From Streptomyces formicae (lineage in GTDB: Bacteria; Actinomycetota; Actinomycetes; Streptomycetales; Streptomycetaceae), in the NCBI RefSeq assembly GCF_002556545.1, contig NZ_CP022685.1:6550001-6614000 (forward strand): a stretch of 64,000 nt of DNA. The letters run 5' to 3'. The translations under genes were made by a program, and so were the position numbers. This document shows, piece by piece, positions 1-9,900 of this stretch. The number at the start of each line of letters is the position of its first letter. Positions within the stretch are counted from its first letter, which is position 1. Below the pieces are notes generated by a model. It searched no databases and was not told the origin of the DNA. It worked only from the letters and a program-made list of their open reading frames with translations.

Positions 1-2
1 AC

Positions 3-122
3 CGCCGCCTGGTCCGCGAGGCCCGCAGGACCCGCGCCGCCGCCCGCCGATCGGCCCGCGACGAAGCCGAGGGGCGGGTGATCGCGGAGCTCGGCAGAAC
101 CCGCTTCACCCGGGCCGCCTGA
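3..122 (+). CDS. C-terminal end of an unidentified protein (partial)
   Basis: Only the last 39 codons are present, ending at a TGA at 120-122; the gene starts before the window. The fragment is rich in Arg, Ala and Glu with helical character and ends in RTRFTRAA. There is no recognisable motif, so I assign no function. It is tandem with the LuxR-type gene that starts 12 bp downstream. Confidence 0.45.
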   Translation, partial: RRLVREARRTRAAARRSARDEAEGRVIAELGRTRFTRAA

Positions 123-134
123 GGGGCCCCGACC

Positions 135-3100
135 GTGTCGATGATCACCCAGCGGACAACGGGTGCCGCGAGGCCCGCCCACTGTGCGATGCTCGCCGCT
201 GTGGAGACCAGGTCCGTCAGCCCGGTGTTCGTCGGCCGGGCCGACGAACTGGGCGCACTGAACGAAGCACTCGCCCGAGCCGGGGAGCCGGGCACGGGCG
301 AGCCCCAGGCGTTGCTGCTCGGCGGCGAGGCGGGCGTCGGCAAGACGCGCCTCGTCGAGGAGTTCACCGCCGCCGCCGAGGAGCGGGGCGCCGTCGTCGC
401 GCTCGGCGGATGTGTCGAGATCGGCGCCGACGGCCTGCCGTTCGCCCCCTTCTCCACGGCGCTGCGCGCGCTGCGCCGCAGGCTCCCCGACGAACTCGCC
501 GCCGCGGCCGAGGGCCAGGAGGAGGAACTCGCCAGGCTGCTGCCCGAATTGGGCTCCGCCGCCCCGGTCGGCCACCCGGCGAGCAGATCCGACGAGCAGG
601 GCATGGCCCGCCTCTTCGAACTCACCGCCCGCCTCCTGGAACGCCTCTCCCGCGACCGCACGATCGTCGTCGTCCTGGAGGACCTGCACTGGGCCGACGC
701 CTCGACCCGGCACCTCCTCGCCTACCTCTTCCGCACGCTGCGCGGCGGCCGCCTCGTGCTGCTCGCCACCTATCGCGCCGACGACATCCACCGCCGCCAC
801 CCGCTCCGCCCCCTGCTCGCCGAGCTGGACCGGCTTCGCACGGTGCGGCGCATCGAACTCGGCCGGTTCAGCAAGGACGAGGTCGCCCGCCAGATGGCCG
901 GGATATTCGCCGCCGAACCCGAACAGTCCCTGGTCGACGACATATTCGACCGCTCCGACGGCAACGCCTTCTTCGTCGAGGAGCTCGCGGTCGCCGCCCA
1001 CGGCAGCAGCTGCGCGGGCCTCACGGACTCCCTGCGCGACCTGCTCCTCGTCCGCGTCGAGGAACTGCCCGAGGACACCCAGCGCGTGGCCCGGATCGTC
1101 GCCGAGGGTGGCTCCACCGTCGAGTACGAACTGCTCGCCGAGGTCGCGGGGCTCGCCGAGGACGACCTGATCCAGGCGCTGCGGGCCGCGGTCGGCGCCA
1201 ACATCCTGCTCGCGTCGCCGGACGGCGACGGCTACCGCTTCCGGCACTCCCTGGTCCGCGAGGCCGTCAGCGACGACCTGCTGCCCGGCGAACGCTCGCG
1301 CATCAACCGCCGCTTCGCCCAGGCCCTGGAGTCCGACCCCGCACTCGTCTCCGCCGACCAGCGCGCCGCCCGCCTCGCCACCTACTGGTACTACGCGCAC
1401 GACGCCGCCAAGGCCCTGCCCGCCGTGCTCAGCGCCTCCGTCGAGGCCCGCCACCGGCACGCGTACGCCGAGCAACTGCGCCTGCTCGAACGGGCGATGG
1501 AGCTCTGGGACGACGCTCCCGACTCCGTACGCGAAGGACTGCGCCCCGCCGACTACGTCGAGGGTTACCCGGCCTGCGGCTGCGACCCGGCCGCCACCCC
1601 GCTCCAGTACCTCGACCTGATGGCGGAGGCCACCGTCGCGGGACGCCTGTGCGGCGAACGCGAACGCGCCCTGAAGATCATCAAGCGCGCCCTGCGGATC
1701 CTGGAGGATGAGAACGACCCCCTCCGCGCCGCCTGGTTCTGGGTGTCCCGCTCCCGCCTCGTCTCCACCCTCGGCCGGGGCGACGGCTGGGACGAGATCG
1801 CCAAGGCGCAGGAGCTGGTGCGCGGACTGCCGCCGTCCGAGGTGCACGCGGAGGTGCTCGTGCACCGCGCCTCCTGGGGCATGCTGCACGACCCGGGGGC
1901 CGAGACCCTGGCCGCCGCCGAACGGGCCGTCGAGTACGCCCGCATGGTCAAGGCCGACGTCATCGAGCTCAACGCCCGGCTCACCCGGGGCGCCCTCCTC
2001 GTCGAGGCGGGCGACCCCGAGGCGGGCCTCGCCGAGATGTACGAGATCAGGGACCGCGTCGTCCGCGAGGCACTGGTCACCAACCTGAGCCGCGCCCACA
2101 TCAATCTCCCCTCGTCGCTCGAAGGCGTCGGCCGCTCCGCAGAGGCGGTACGGGTCGCGATGGAAGGCATCGAGTTCTGCCGGAAGTACGGCCTGGTGGA
2201 CACCGAGGGCTGGGTGTGGGCCAACGCCGCCGAGTCGCTGATCTCACTGGGCCGCTGGGACGAGGCGGCCGAAGCCGTCGCCCAGACCCAGCGCTGTGTG
2301 CAGAGCTCGAAACCCCGCGTCTCCGCCTCCGAACGCACCGCGCGCATGGCGCTCTACCGAGGCGACCTGGTCGCCGCCGACCAGCACATGCAGACCGCCC
2401 ACCAGCACCTCGGCACCCATGATCCACAGCCGCAGTACCTCCTCGTCCTCATCCGCATCGCCCTCGGCGTCGCCGCGGGCGAGGGCCGCGTCCTGGACGG
2501 CCGCGCCGAGTTCGAACGCGGCCTCGCCACCGGTCTGCCCATCGGCACCTACAAGTACGGCTGGCCGCTGGTGCTCGCCGCCGCCACGATGGAGGCCGAC
2601 TCCCGGGGCCTGCCCATCGCCGAACCCGGCCGCCCCGCCGCCGTCGAACGGATCCGCGCGGCCGCCAAGTCCCTCGCCACCCCCATCCCGCTCTGGCGCG
2701 CCTACGACGAGTGGACGCGCGCCGAACTCCTGCGCTCCGAGGGCCGCGACGGCCCCGACGACTGGTCCGCCGTGGTCCAGGCACTGGAACCCATGGACCG
2801 CCCCTACGACCTCGCCCAGGCGCGCCTGCGTCTCGCCGAGTCCCTCCTCGCCCCGCAGCACACGGACCGCGACCGCGCCGCCCAGCTCCTGCGCCAGGCC
2901 GGAGAGGTCGCCGAGCGGCTCGCCGCCCGGCCGCTCGCCGATGCCGTCACCGGCCTCGCCCAGCGCGCCCGGCTCAACCTCGACAGGACCGCGACCGCGC
3001 GCGAGCCCGCCGCCCCCGCCGACCCGGCCGAGGCGCTCGGCCTGACCAGCCGCGAACGGGACGTCCTGCGCCTGGTCGCGGTGGGCCGCAGCAACCGCCA

Positions 3101-3254
3101 GATCGCCGAGGAGCTCTTCATCTCCCCGAAGACCGCGAGCGTCCACGTCTCCAACATCCTCGCCAAGCTCTCCGTCACCGGCCGTGGCGAGGCCGCGGCG
3201 CTCGCCCACCGGCTCCGGCTCTTCCCGGTCGAGAGCGCCCAGACTCCCGGCTGA
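135..3254 (+). CDS. LuxR-family regulator with AAA ATPase domain (LAL type)
   Basis: A 1039-residue large ATP-binding LuxR-type transcriptional regulator. The N-terminal AAA_16-like ATPase starts with VFVGRADEL (about residue 31). It has a Walker A, GGEAGVGKT, near residues 63-71 and a Walker B, VVVLEDLHWAD, near 177-187. A long TPR-like helical region follows. The C-terminus carries a LuxR helix-turn-helix (LTSRERDVLRLVAVG, then RQIAEELFISPKTASVHVSNI) at about residues 965-1025. Members of this class act as cytoplasmic ligand- or ATP-dependent activators. The GTG at 135 gives the longest form. The in-frame ATGs at 141 and 189 are alternatives, since no strong ribosome binding site marks 135. 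Target genes cannot be told from the context. Confidence 0.93.
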   Translation: MSMITQRTTGAARPAHCAMLAAVETRSVSPVFVGRADELGALNEALARAGEPGTGEPQALLLGGEAGVGKTRLVEEFTAAAEERGAVVALGGCVEIGADGLPFAPFSTALRALRRRLPDELAAAAEGQEEELARLLPELGSAAPVGHPASRSDEQGMARLFELTARLLERLSRDRTIVVVLEDLHWADASTRHLLAYLFRTLRGGRLVLLATYRADDIHRRHPLRPLLAELDRLRTVRRIELGRFSKDEVARQMAGIFAAEPEQSLVDDIFDRSDGNAFFVEELAVAAHGSSCAGLTDSLRDLLLVRVEELPEDTQRVARIVAEGGSTVEYELLAEVAGLAEDDLIQALRAAVGANILLASPDGDGYRFRHSLVREAVSDDLLPGERSRINRRFAQALESDPALVSADQRAARLATYWYYAHDAAKALPAVLSASVEARHRHAYAEQLRLLERAMELWDDAPDSVREGLRPADYVEGYPACGCDPAATPLQYLDLMAEATVAGRLCGERERALKIIKRALRILEDENDPLRAAWFWVSRSRLVSTLGRGDGWDEIAKAQELVRGLPPSEVHAEVLVHRASWGMLHDPGAETLAAAERAVEYARMVKADVIELNARLTRGALLVEAGDPEAGLAEMYEIRDRVVREALVTNLSRAHINLPSSLEGVGRSAEAVRVAMEGIEFCRKYGLVDTEGWVWANAAESLISLGRWDEAAEAVAQTQRCVQSSKPRVSASERTARMALYRGDLVAADQHMQTAHQHLGTHDPQPQYLLVLIRIALGVAAGEGRVLDGRAEFERGLATGLPIGTYKYGWPLVLAAATMEADSRGLPIAEPGRPAAVERIRAAAKSLATPIPLWRAYDEWTRAELLRSEGRDGPDDWSAVVQALEPMDRPYDLAQARLRLAESLLAPQHTDRDRAAQLLRQAGEVAERLAARPLADAVTGLAQRARLNLDRTATAREPAAPADPAEALGLTSRERDVLRLVAVGRSNRQIAEELFISPKTASVHVSNILAKLSVTGRGEAAALAHRLRLFPVESAQTPG

Positions 3255-3334
3255 CCTGCACTTTTTCGGTCCCGGCCGGTTTTTGGCCCGCTCGCCTACG
3301 CTTGACGGCAGAGACTCGGCTCCAGGGAGGCGCG

Positions 3335-3538
3335 GTGTTCACCCCGTTTGAAGCTCTGTTCGCACCGGGACGCAAGCACACCGAGGACGAGAACAGGCGT
3401 CTGGAACTGACGCGCGTGGATCTCGCCGACGGTGATCCCGGCAAGGGACCGATAGATCTGACGTCGGGCAAGGTGGTCGTGCGCGCGCCGGTGCCGTCAT
3501 CGCGCGAGGAGGGGACGCCGGGCACGGAGGAGACGTAG
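3335..3538 (+). CDS. Small DUF6191-like protein
   Basis: A 67-codon gene starting at a GTG preceded by a clear AGGGAGG ribosome binding site. The protein begins MFTPFEALFAPGRKHTEDE and is acidic and basic throughout, with no membrane segment. It resembles the short Streptomyces proteins grouped as DUF6191, which share the N-terminal FAPGRKHT-type motif; their function is unknown. Its stop lies 13 bp from the stop of the convergent sugar dehydrogenase gene. Codon use is typical of the neighbours. Confidence 0.72.
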   Translation: MFTPFEALFAPGRKHTEDENRRLELTRVDLADGDPGKGPIDLTSGKVVVRAPVPSSREEGTPGTEET

Positions 3539-3551
3539 CCCCCCGGTCGGG

Positions 3552-4712
3552 TCACTCCACCTTCACCTCCAGGATCTTGTCGTCGCCCTTCTCCGGCGTC
3601 CCCCGCGAGTCCGTCTCGCTCGTCACCAGCCAGAGCTTGTCGCCGCCCGCCGCGAGCACCGTGCGCAGCCGTCCGTGCTCGCCCTTCAGGAACGCCTGGG
3701 GCTTCCCCGCCGGTGTCACGCCCCGGACCGGGACGCGCCACAGCCGCTCGCCGCGCAGCCCCGCCATCCAGACCGATCCCTCGGCGTAGGCGACGCCGCT
3801 CGGTGACGCTTCGGAGGTCTTCCACTGGGCGACCGGGTCGTGGTACCCCTCCTCACCGGCCTTGCCCTCCACCTCGGGCCAGCCGTAGTTGTCACCGGAC
3901 TTGATCTCGTTCAGCTCGTCCCAGGTGTCCTGGCCGAACTCCGAGGCCCACAGCCGCTTCTGCTCGTCCCAGGCGAGACCCTGCACATTGCGGTGGCCGT
4001 ACGAGTAGACGGGGGAGTCGCCGAAGGGGTTGCCGGGGGCGGGCTCGCCGTCTGCGGTGAGGCGCAGGATCTTGCCGCCCAGGGACTTCTTGTCCTGCGC
4101 GAGGCCGGTGTCACCCGTCTCGCCCGTGCCCGCGTACAGCATCTTGTCCGGGCCGAAGGCGATCCGGCCGCCGTTGTGGATCATGCCCTTGGGGATGCCC
4201 TTGACGAGGGTGTCGGGCGCGCCCAACTGCTCGCCGGACGGCTTCTTCTCGTCGTAGAGCATGCGGGCGACGCGGTTGTCGGACTCGGTCGTGAAGTACG
4301 CGTACACCATGTGGTCCGATGCGTACGTCGGGGAGATGGCGAGGCCCATCAGGCCGCCCTCGCCGCCGGGGGAGACGCCGGGCACCGAGCCGAGCTCCGT
4401 CTTCTTGCCCGATGTCGCGTCGACGCGGGTGATCGTCCCCTCGTCGCGCGAGGACACCAGCAGGTCCCCGTCAGGGAGCGCCGCGAGGCCCCAGGGGGAC
4501 TTCAGGCCCTTGGTGAGGGTGCGGGTGACTTTCGCCGAGCCCTTCTCCGGCGGGGCGTCGGCGCCCGGTTTCCCGCTGGGGGACCGGCTCGACCTCCCCG
4601 GATCCAGCGGGCTCTCGCGCCCGCCGGAATCATCGCCTCCACCGGACGAGCACCCGGCCGCGAACACGAGGGCGGCGGCGGCCAACACGGCCGTAACAGC
4701 AGGTCGTTGCAC
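3552..4712 (-). CDS. Secreted PQQ-dependent sugar dehydrogenase-like lipoprotein
   Basis: A 386-residue lipoprotein. The signal peptide has a lipobox ending in AAGC (Cys at about residue 20), followed by a Gly/Ser-rich linker. The remainder is a six-bladed beta-propeller of the glucose/sorbosone dehydrogenase (GSDH) family, with typical motifs SPWGLAALPDG, GGEGGLMGLAISP, HNGGRIAFGPD and GHRNVQGLAWD. Such enzymes oxidise aldose sugars with pyrroloquinoline quinone outside the membrane, although many actinomycete members are untested. It stands alone, convergent with the small gene at 3335. Confidence 0.88.
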   Translation of the reverse strand: MQRPAVTAVLAAAALVFAAGCSSGGGDDSGGRESPLDPGRSSRSPSGKPGADAPPEKGSAKVTRTLTKGLKSPWGLAALPDGDLLVSSRDEGTITRVDATSGKKTELGSVPGVSPGGEGGLMGLAISPTYASDHMVYAYFTTESDNRVARMLYDEKKPSGEQLGAPDTLVKGIPKGMIHNGGRIAFGPDKMLYAGTGETGDTGLAQDKKSLGGKILRLTADGEPAPGNPFGDSPVYSYGHRNVQGLAWDEQKRLWASEFGQDTWDELNEIKSGDNYGWPEVEGKAGEEGYHDPVAQWKTSEASPSGVAYAEGSVWMAGLRGERLWRVPVRGVTPAGKPQAFLKGEHGRLRTVLAAGGDKLWLVTSETDSRGTPEKGDDKILEVKVE

Positions 4713-4803
4713 GATCAGGTCCCTTCGACGCAGCGCTCTTACTGTTCATACACCGCTCGCGCCCCGCAGGTTCCCGATCCGCCGCCACGAGAGCCGAACG
4801 GCG

Positions 4804-5820
4804 TCAGTCCCACGACCCCAGCGCCGCGGGCAGCGCCGCGATCTCCCTCAGGTCCTGCGCCGTCAGCCGCACCGAGGCGGCGCCCGCGTTCTCCACCGCC
4901 CAGCGCTCCCGCTTCGCGCCGGGCACCGGCACCACGTGCCGACCCTGCGCGAGCACCCAGGCGAGCGCGACCTGGGCGGGCGTGGCGCCGTGCCGCTCCG
5001 CGATCTTGCGCAGGCCCACCACCAGCGGCTGGTTGGCGGCCATCATCTCGGCGGTGAAGCGGGGGTGCCTGGCCCGCAGGTCGTCCGGCTCGAAGCCCTG
5101 CCCCGGCGTCAGCGTCCCCGTGAGGAAACCGTTCCCCAGCGGCATCGCGGCGAGGAAGCCGATCCCGCGCGCCGCGCACCAGGGCAGCAGCGCGTCCAGC
5201 GCCTCCGGCGACCACACCGAGAGCTCGGCCTGCACGGCGCTCACGGGAAAGACCTGCTGCACCCGCTCCAACTGCCGGACCGTCGCCTCGTGCAGCCCCG
5301 GCACCGGGCGGCCCGGTGCCGGTCGCCGCCGGGCGCGCGCCCCCATCGCGCACAGGCCGAGCGCCCGCACCTTCCCCGCGGCGACGAGTTCGGCCATCGC
5401 GCCCCAGGTCTCCTCGACGGGTACCTCGGGGTCGGCGCGGTGCAGTTGGTACAGGTCGATGGTCTCCGTCTGCAGGCGTCGCAGCGAGGCGTCGCAGGCC
5501 CGCTTCACATAGCCGGGGCGGCCGTTGGCGACGATGTGCTGGTCGCCGACGAGCAGCCCGCACTTCGTCGAGACGAACGCGTCCGCACGCCGTTCCTTCA
5601 GCACCCTGCCGAGCAGCAGCTCATTGGTGAAGGGGCCGTACATGTCCGCCGTGTCCAGCAGGGTCGCCGCCTGCCCCGAGGCGTCCAACGCGGCGTGCAC
5701 CGTGCGCAGCGACGCGTCGCCCCGCTGCCGCGAGCCGCTGTACGCCCAGCTCATCGGCATGCAACCGAGTCCGACTGCGCCCACTTCGAGTGCCGCCGCA
5801 CCGATCGTCCTGCGCTCCAC
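4804..5820 (-). CDS. Aldo/keto reductase
   Basis: An NADPH-dependent reductase of the AKR superfamily (TIM barrel), about 338 residues from the chosen GTG at 5820. That GTG follows a GGGGAGGG ribosome binding site. A longer form from an ATG at 5868 has no such site. Visible motifs are the catalytic Asp/Tyr region LLDTADMYGPFTNE, the Lys segment FVSTKCGL, and the family signature LYQLHRADPEVPVEETW. The substrate is unknown. It is oriented away from the 2-hydroxyacid dehydrogenase gene at 5946. Confidence 0.88.
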   Translation of the reverse strand: MERRTIGAAALEVGAVGLGCMPMSWAYSGSRQRGDASLRTVHAALDASGQAATLLDTADMYGPFTNELLLGRVLKERRADAFVSTKCGLLVGDQHIVANGRPGYVKRACDASLRRLQTETIDLYQLHRADPEVPVEETWGAMAELVAAGKVRALGLCAMGARARRRPAPGRPVPGLHEATVRQLERVQQVFPVSAVQAELSVWSPEALDALLPWCAARGIGFLAAMPLGNGFLTGTLTPGQGFEPDDLRARHPRFTAEMMAANQPLVVGLRKIAERHGATPAQVALAWVLAQGRHVVPVPGAKRERWAVENAGAASVRLTAQDLREIAALPAALGSWD

Positions 5821-5900
5821 CTGGTCGTGCCCTCCCCACTCCTCACTCCTCGTTCGGAGATCATCCAAACTAACCGCTGCCGTCCCGGTCCCGAGCGGGG

Positions 5901-5927
5901 CCTCCCCGCGGGCCGCGCGCGGGGAGG
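5901..5927. repeat. Hairpin in the divergent intergenic region
   Basis: A perfect 10-bp inverted repeat (CCTCCCCGCG, 7-nt loop, CGCGGGGAGG) sits between the divergent aldo/keto reductase and hydroxyacid dehydrogenase genes. A TAGCCT element at 5933-5938 lies 7 bp before the ATG at 5946. This would fit a leaderless transcript, but no -35 box is evident. The regulatory role is unproven. Confidence 0.4.
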
Positions 5928-5945
5928 CGCATTAGCCTCCTGAGC

Positions 5946-6899
5946 ATGACGACAGACGTATGGCTTCCGTTCGAAGCGCACGAGATCGAGGGGCTGCCCG
6001 CGGCCGCCGACGCGGGCCTCAACTACCGGTACTGGGACGGCGGTCCCGACTTCCCCGCCGACCCGGCCGACTGCGCCTTCTACGTGGTGCCGTACATGAA
6101 GGGCACGGAGGTCGCGGTACGCCCGCTGTCCGCGATGACGTCCGTACGCGTCGTACAGACACTGACCGCGGGGATCGACCATGTGGAGCCGGGTATTCCA
6201 CTCCTCTCGCCCGGGGTGCGGCTGTGCAACGCCCGCGGGGTGCACGAGACGAGCACGGCCGAACTCGCGCTCACCCTGGTCCTGGCGTCGCTGCGGGGGC
6301 TGCCGCGCTTCGTGGAGGGGCAGCGGCAGGAGGAGTGGCACGCCGGGTTCTATCCGGCGCTCGCCGACAGGTCCGTACTGATCGTGGGCTACGGATCGAT
6401 CGGTTCCGCCATCGAGGACCGGCTCGCTCCGTTTGAGTGCGCGCGGGTGGCGCGCGTCGCGCGCTCCGCCCGTGCCACGGAGCGCGGCCCCGTGCATCCG
6501 CTCGTCGAACTGCCCTCCCTGCTGCCCGACGCCGACGTCGTCATCCTCTCGACGCCGCTCACCGAAGCCACCCGTGGCCTGGCCGGAGCCGACTTCCTGG
6601 GCCGCATGAAGGACGGCGCTCTCCTGGTGAACGTCGCCCGTGGGCCCGTCGTCGACACCAAGGCGCTCCTGGCCGAACTGGAGTCCGGCCGCATCACCGC
6701 CGCCCTGGACGTGACCGATCCGGAACCGCTGCCCGCAGGTCACCCCCTGTGGCACGCTCCTGGAGTGCTCATCAGTCCGCACGTGGGCGGATCGAGCTCG
6801 GCCTTCCTGCCCCGCGCGAAGCGGTTGCTGGCCGATCAGCTGAGCCGCTACGCGGCCGGGCGGTCGCTGGGCAACGTCGTGCTCACGACGGGCAGTTGA
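5946..6899 (+). CDS. D-isomer specific 2-hydroxyacid dehydrogenase
   Basis: A 317-residue NAD(P)-dependent dehydrogenase of the D-2-hydroxyacid family. The C-terminal Rossmann domain carries VLIVGYGSIGSA (about residue 143). The catalytic residues are visible as Arg in NVARGPVVDT, Glu in DVTDPEPLP and His in SPHVGG. The N-terminal half is shorter and more divergent than in SerA. Related proteins reduce 2-keto acids such as glyoxylate or hydroxypyruvate; the actual substrate cannot be told. No clear ribosome binding site precedes the ATG. Confidence 0.87.
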   Translation: MTTDVWLPFEAHEIEGLPAAADAGLNYRYWDGGPDFPADPADCAFYVVPYMKGTEVAVRPLSAMTSVRVVQTLTAGIDHVEPGIPLLSPGVRLCNARGVHETSTAELALTLVLASLRGLPRFVEGQRQEEWHAGFYPALADRSVLIVGYGSIGSAIEDRLAPFECARVARVARSARATERGPVHPLVELPSLLPDADVVILSTPLTEATRGLAGADFLGRMKDGALLVNVARGPVVDTKALLAELESGRITAALDVTDPEPLPAGHPLWHAPGVLISPHVGGSSSAFLPRAKRLLADQLSRYAAGRSLGNVVLTTGS

Positions 6900-6990
6900 T
6901 CGCCTGACGTCCGTTCGCGCACGCTCCGCACCCGCCTGTGTGCGCCCCGTGTCCGCTTCCGCTCCGGTAGTCACGGAGCGTAGAGAGACT

Positions 6991-9900
6991 ATGTCCCTGA
7001 GTGACGAGACTGGTGTATCGTCCCGACTGGGGATGCGCCGTGGCACGTTCGGCGCGGGGATGAGACAGCAGACTGCGAGGGGGGCGACGGGCGATGCACG
7101 GCCTATGGGCGAACGATCCGACGCGGCGGGACAGCCGCCGGCGACTCTCGCACGCACCGGCCCGCAGACGCAGGCGGTGCGCCTGTCGCACGAGCGGCCG
7201 TCGCCGTACTCATCAGCGACAGAGCCCACACGCCTGTCTCGGGGGCCGGACGGACACGGGGGCGGCGCGGACCAGGGCGGCCCGGTGAATGCCCGCCCGT
7301 CCGGCGCCACCGTCCTCGACGGGGGCCTGGCGGCACCACTGCCTCCCAGGACCCCACTGACCCGCCACCCCCTGCCGGGCGGCCGCGGTCTCGTCTCCCA
7401 GCTGGTCCTGCTGATCATCTGCGGCGGGTACGCGACCGGCTCGGCGATCGGCTGGGGCTCCGGTCGACTCGCCCTGTTCATGGGCGACTTCGGGCTGAGC
7501 ATCGCGGCATCGATCGCCGCGATCTCCTGCTTCCGCTACTCCCGCACCCGGCGCAGCCGGTTTCGACCCGCATGGCTGCTCTTCGCGCTCTCCTCCGCGA
7601 TGGCAGCCCTCGGTAACGGGGTGTGGGGCTGGTACGAGGTCGTCCTCGAAGAGCCCGTGCCGAGCCCGGGGCTCGCCGACCTCTTCTTCCTGTGCTTCGC
7701 CCCGCCCGCGATCATCGGTCTCCTCGTGCTAGCCAAGCGGCCGGTGACGAAGGCGGGTTGGGTCTGCCTCGCCCTCGACTCCTGGCTGATCGGGGGCTCG
7801 CTCCTCACGCTCTCCTGGAGCCTGGCGCTCGCGCACACCGCGCGGTTCGAGGGCCAGAGCGTCGCGCACGCCGCGCTCTCGCTCGCCTACCCGCTCCTCG
7901 ACATCGCGCTGGTCAGCATGGTCCTCGCGCTGCACTTCAGGCGCTCGTCCGCCAACCGCACCGCGGTGAACACCGCGATCGGCGCGCTGGCCCTGACCGT
8001 CATGTGCGACGCGCTCTTCACCTCGCCGCTGCTGCACGCCAGTTACCGCTCGGGGCAGATGCTGGACGCGGGCTGGTTCGCCGGTTCGCTGCTCCTCGCG
8101 TACGCGCCGTGGGCGGCCCCCTGGCACGCGCAAGGGGACATCGGTCGCGGGCACGCGCACGTGACGTACGACAGCGGCCCCGAGGAGCCGCGGGGCCTCG
8201 CCGCCGCGACCCGGCCGATCGCCGGTTCGCTCGCCGCCCTCACGCCCTATCTGGCCGCCGCCGTCTGCACGTTGGGGATCCTCTACAACATCCTCAGCGG
8301 GCGCAGCGTCGACCACGTCGTGCTCTTCACCGCGGGCACCGTGGTGCTCGCCCTCGTGGTGCGCCAGGGCATCATGCTCCTGGACAACATCACCCTCACC
8401 CAGGAACTGGCCCAGAAGGAGAACCACTTCCGCTCCCTGGTGCAGGGCTCCAGCGACGTCATCATGATCGCCGCGCCGAACGGCATCCTGCGGTACGTGA
8501 GCCCGGCCGCCGCCGGGGTCTACGGACGCGACGCCGAAGAGCTCGTCGGATCCGAACTCGCCTCGCTCATGCACCCCGAGGACCTCGGCAGGGTCGTCCA
8601 CGAGGTCCGCAGATTCCTCGCGGCCAACCCCGTGGAGGAGCCCACCACCCGCATCGAGTGCCGCTTCAGGTCCGGCGACGGCGACTGGCTGAACGTCGAG
8701 TCCACGGTCAACCGCCACCAGGGCGGCCTCATCTTCAACAGCAGGGACGTCACCGAACGGGTCAGGCTCCAGGCGCAGTTGCAGCACAACGCCGAGCACG
8801 ACCCGCTCACCGACCTGCCCAACCGCGCCCTGTTCACCCGGCGCGTCAGCCAGGCGCTGACCGGCCGCAGAGTCACCGACCGCGGCACGGCCGTGCTCTT
8901 CATCGACCTCGACGGCTTCAAGGCGGTCAACGACACCATCGGCCACCAGGCCGGGGACGAGCTCCTCATCCAGGCGGCGCGCAGACTTCAGGAGGCGGTG
9001 CGTTCGGGCGACACCGCCTCCCGGCTCGGCGGCGATGAGTTCGCGGCCCTCATCGTCGGCGACGGCACCAGAGACCAGGCCGCGAGAGAACAACACATCT
9101 TCGAACTCGCCGACCGGCTGAGAATCACCCTGTCCCAGCCCTACGCCATCGACGGCAACGACGTGCGCGTGGCGGCCTCCATCGGCGTGTCCTTCGCCGA
9201 ACCGGGCATCGGCGCGGGGGAGTTGCTGCGCAACGCCGACCTCGCGATGTACCGCGCCAAGGCCGCGGGCAAGGGCCGCGTCGAGCTGTACGCGCCCCAG
9301 ATGCAGGCCGACGTCGTACGCAAGGCGCAGCTCGCGACCCGGCTGCGCGCCGCCCTGCACGACGGCGAGTTCGCGCTGCTCCACCAGCCCGTGGTCTCCC
9401 TGGAGAGCGGCCGGATCACGGCGGTCGCCGCGCAGGCCCGCTGGCGCTCGGCGCAGGGCATCCTCTTCACGCCCGGCGAGTTCCTGCGCGTCAGCGAGAA
9501 CGGCGAGGGGCGCGAGGGCGACCGCACGGCCGAGCTGGGCCGCTGGATGCTGGAGGAGGCCGTCGAACAGGCCGCGGAGCGTGGCCGCACCGGCCACGCG
9601 GTGCCCGTGGTCGTACGGATGAGCGCGCGTCGTCTCCTGGACCGCTCCATGCCGCTCGGCTCCATCGAGGCGCTGCTCACCCGGCACGGTCTGCCGTCGG
9701 GCGCGTTGATCATCGAGCTGGCCGACAGCGACCCGCGGGTGCCGCTCGACGACCTGGAGCGCCGTCTGACGGCCCTGCGCAGGCTCGGCGTGCGCATCGC
9801 GCTCGACGGGTTCGGCAGTGGCTACGCGGCCATCACGGCGCTGCGCCGGCTCCCCGTCGACGTACTGAAGCTGGACCGCGGCCTGATCGAGGGCGTCGTC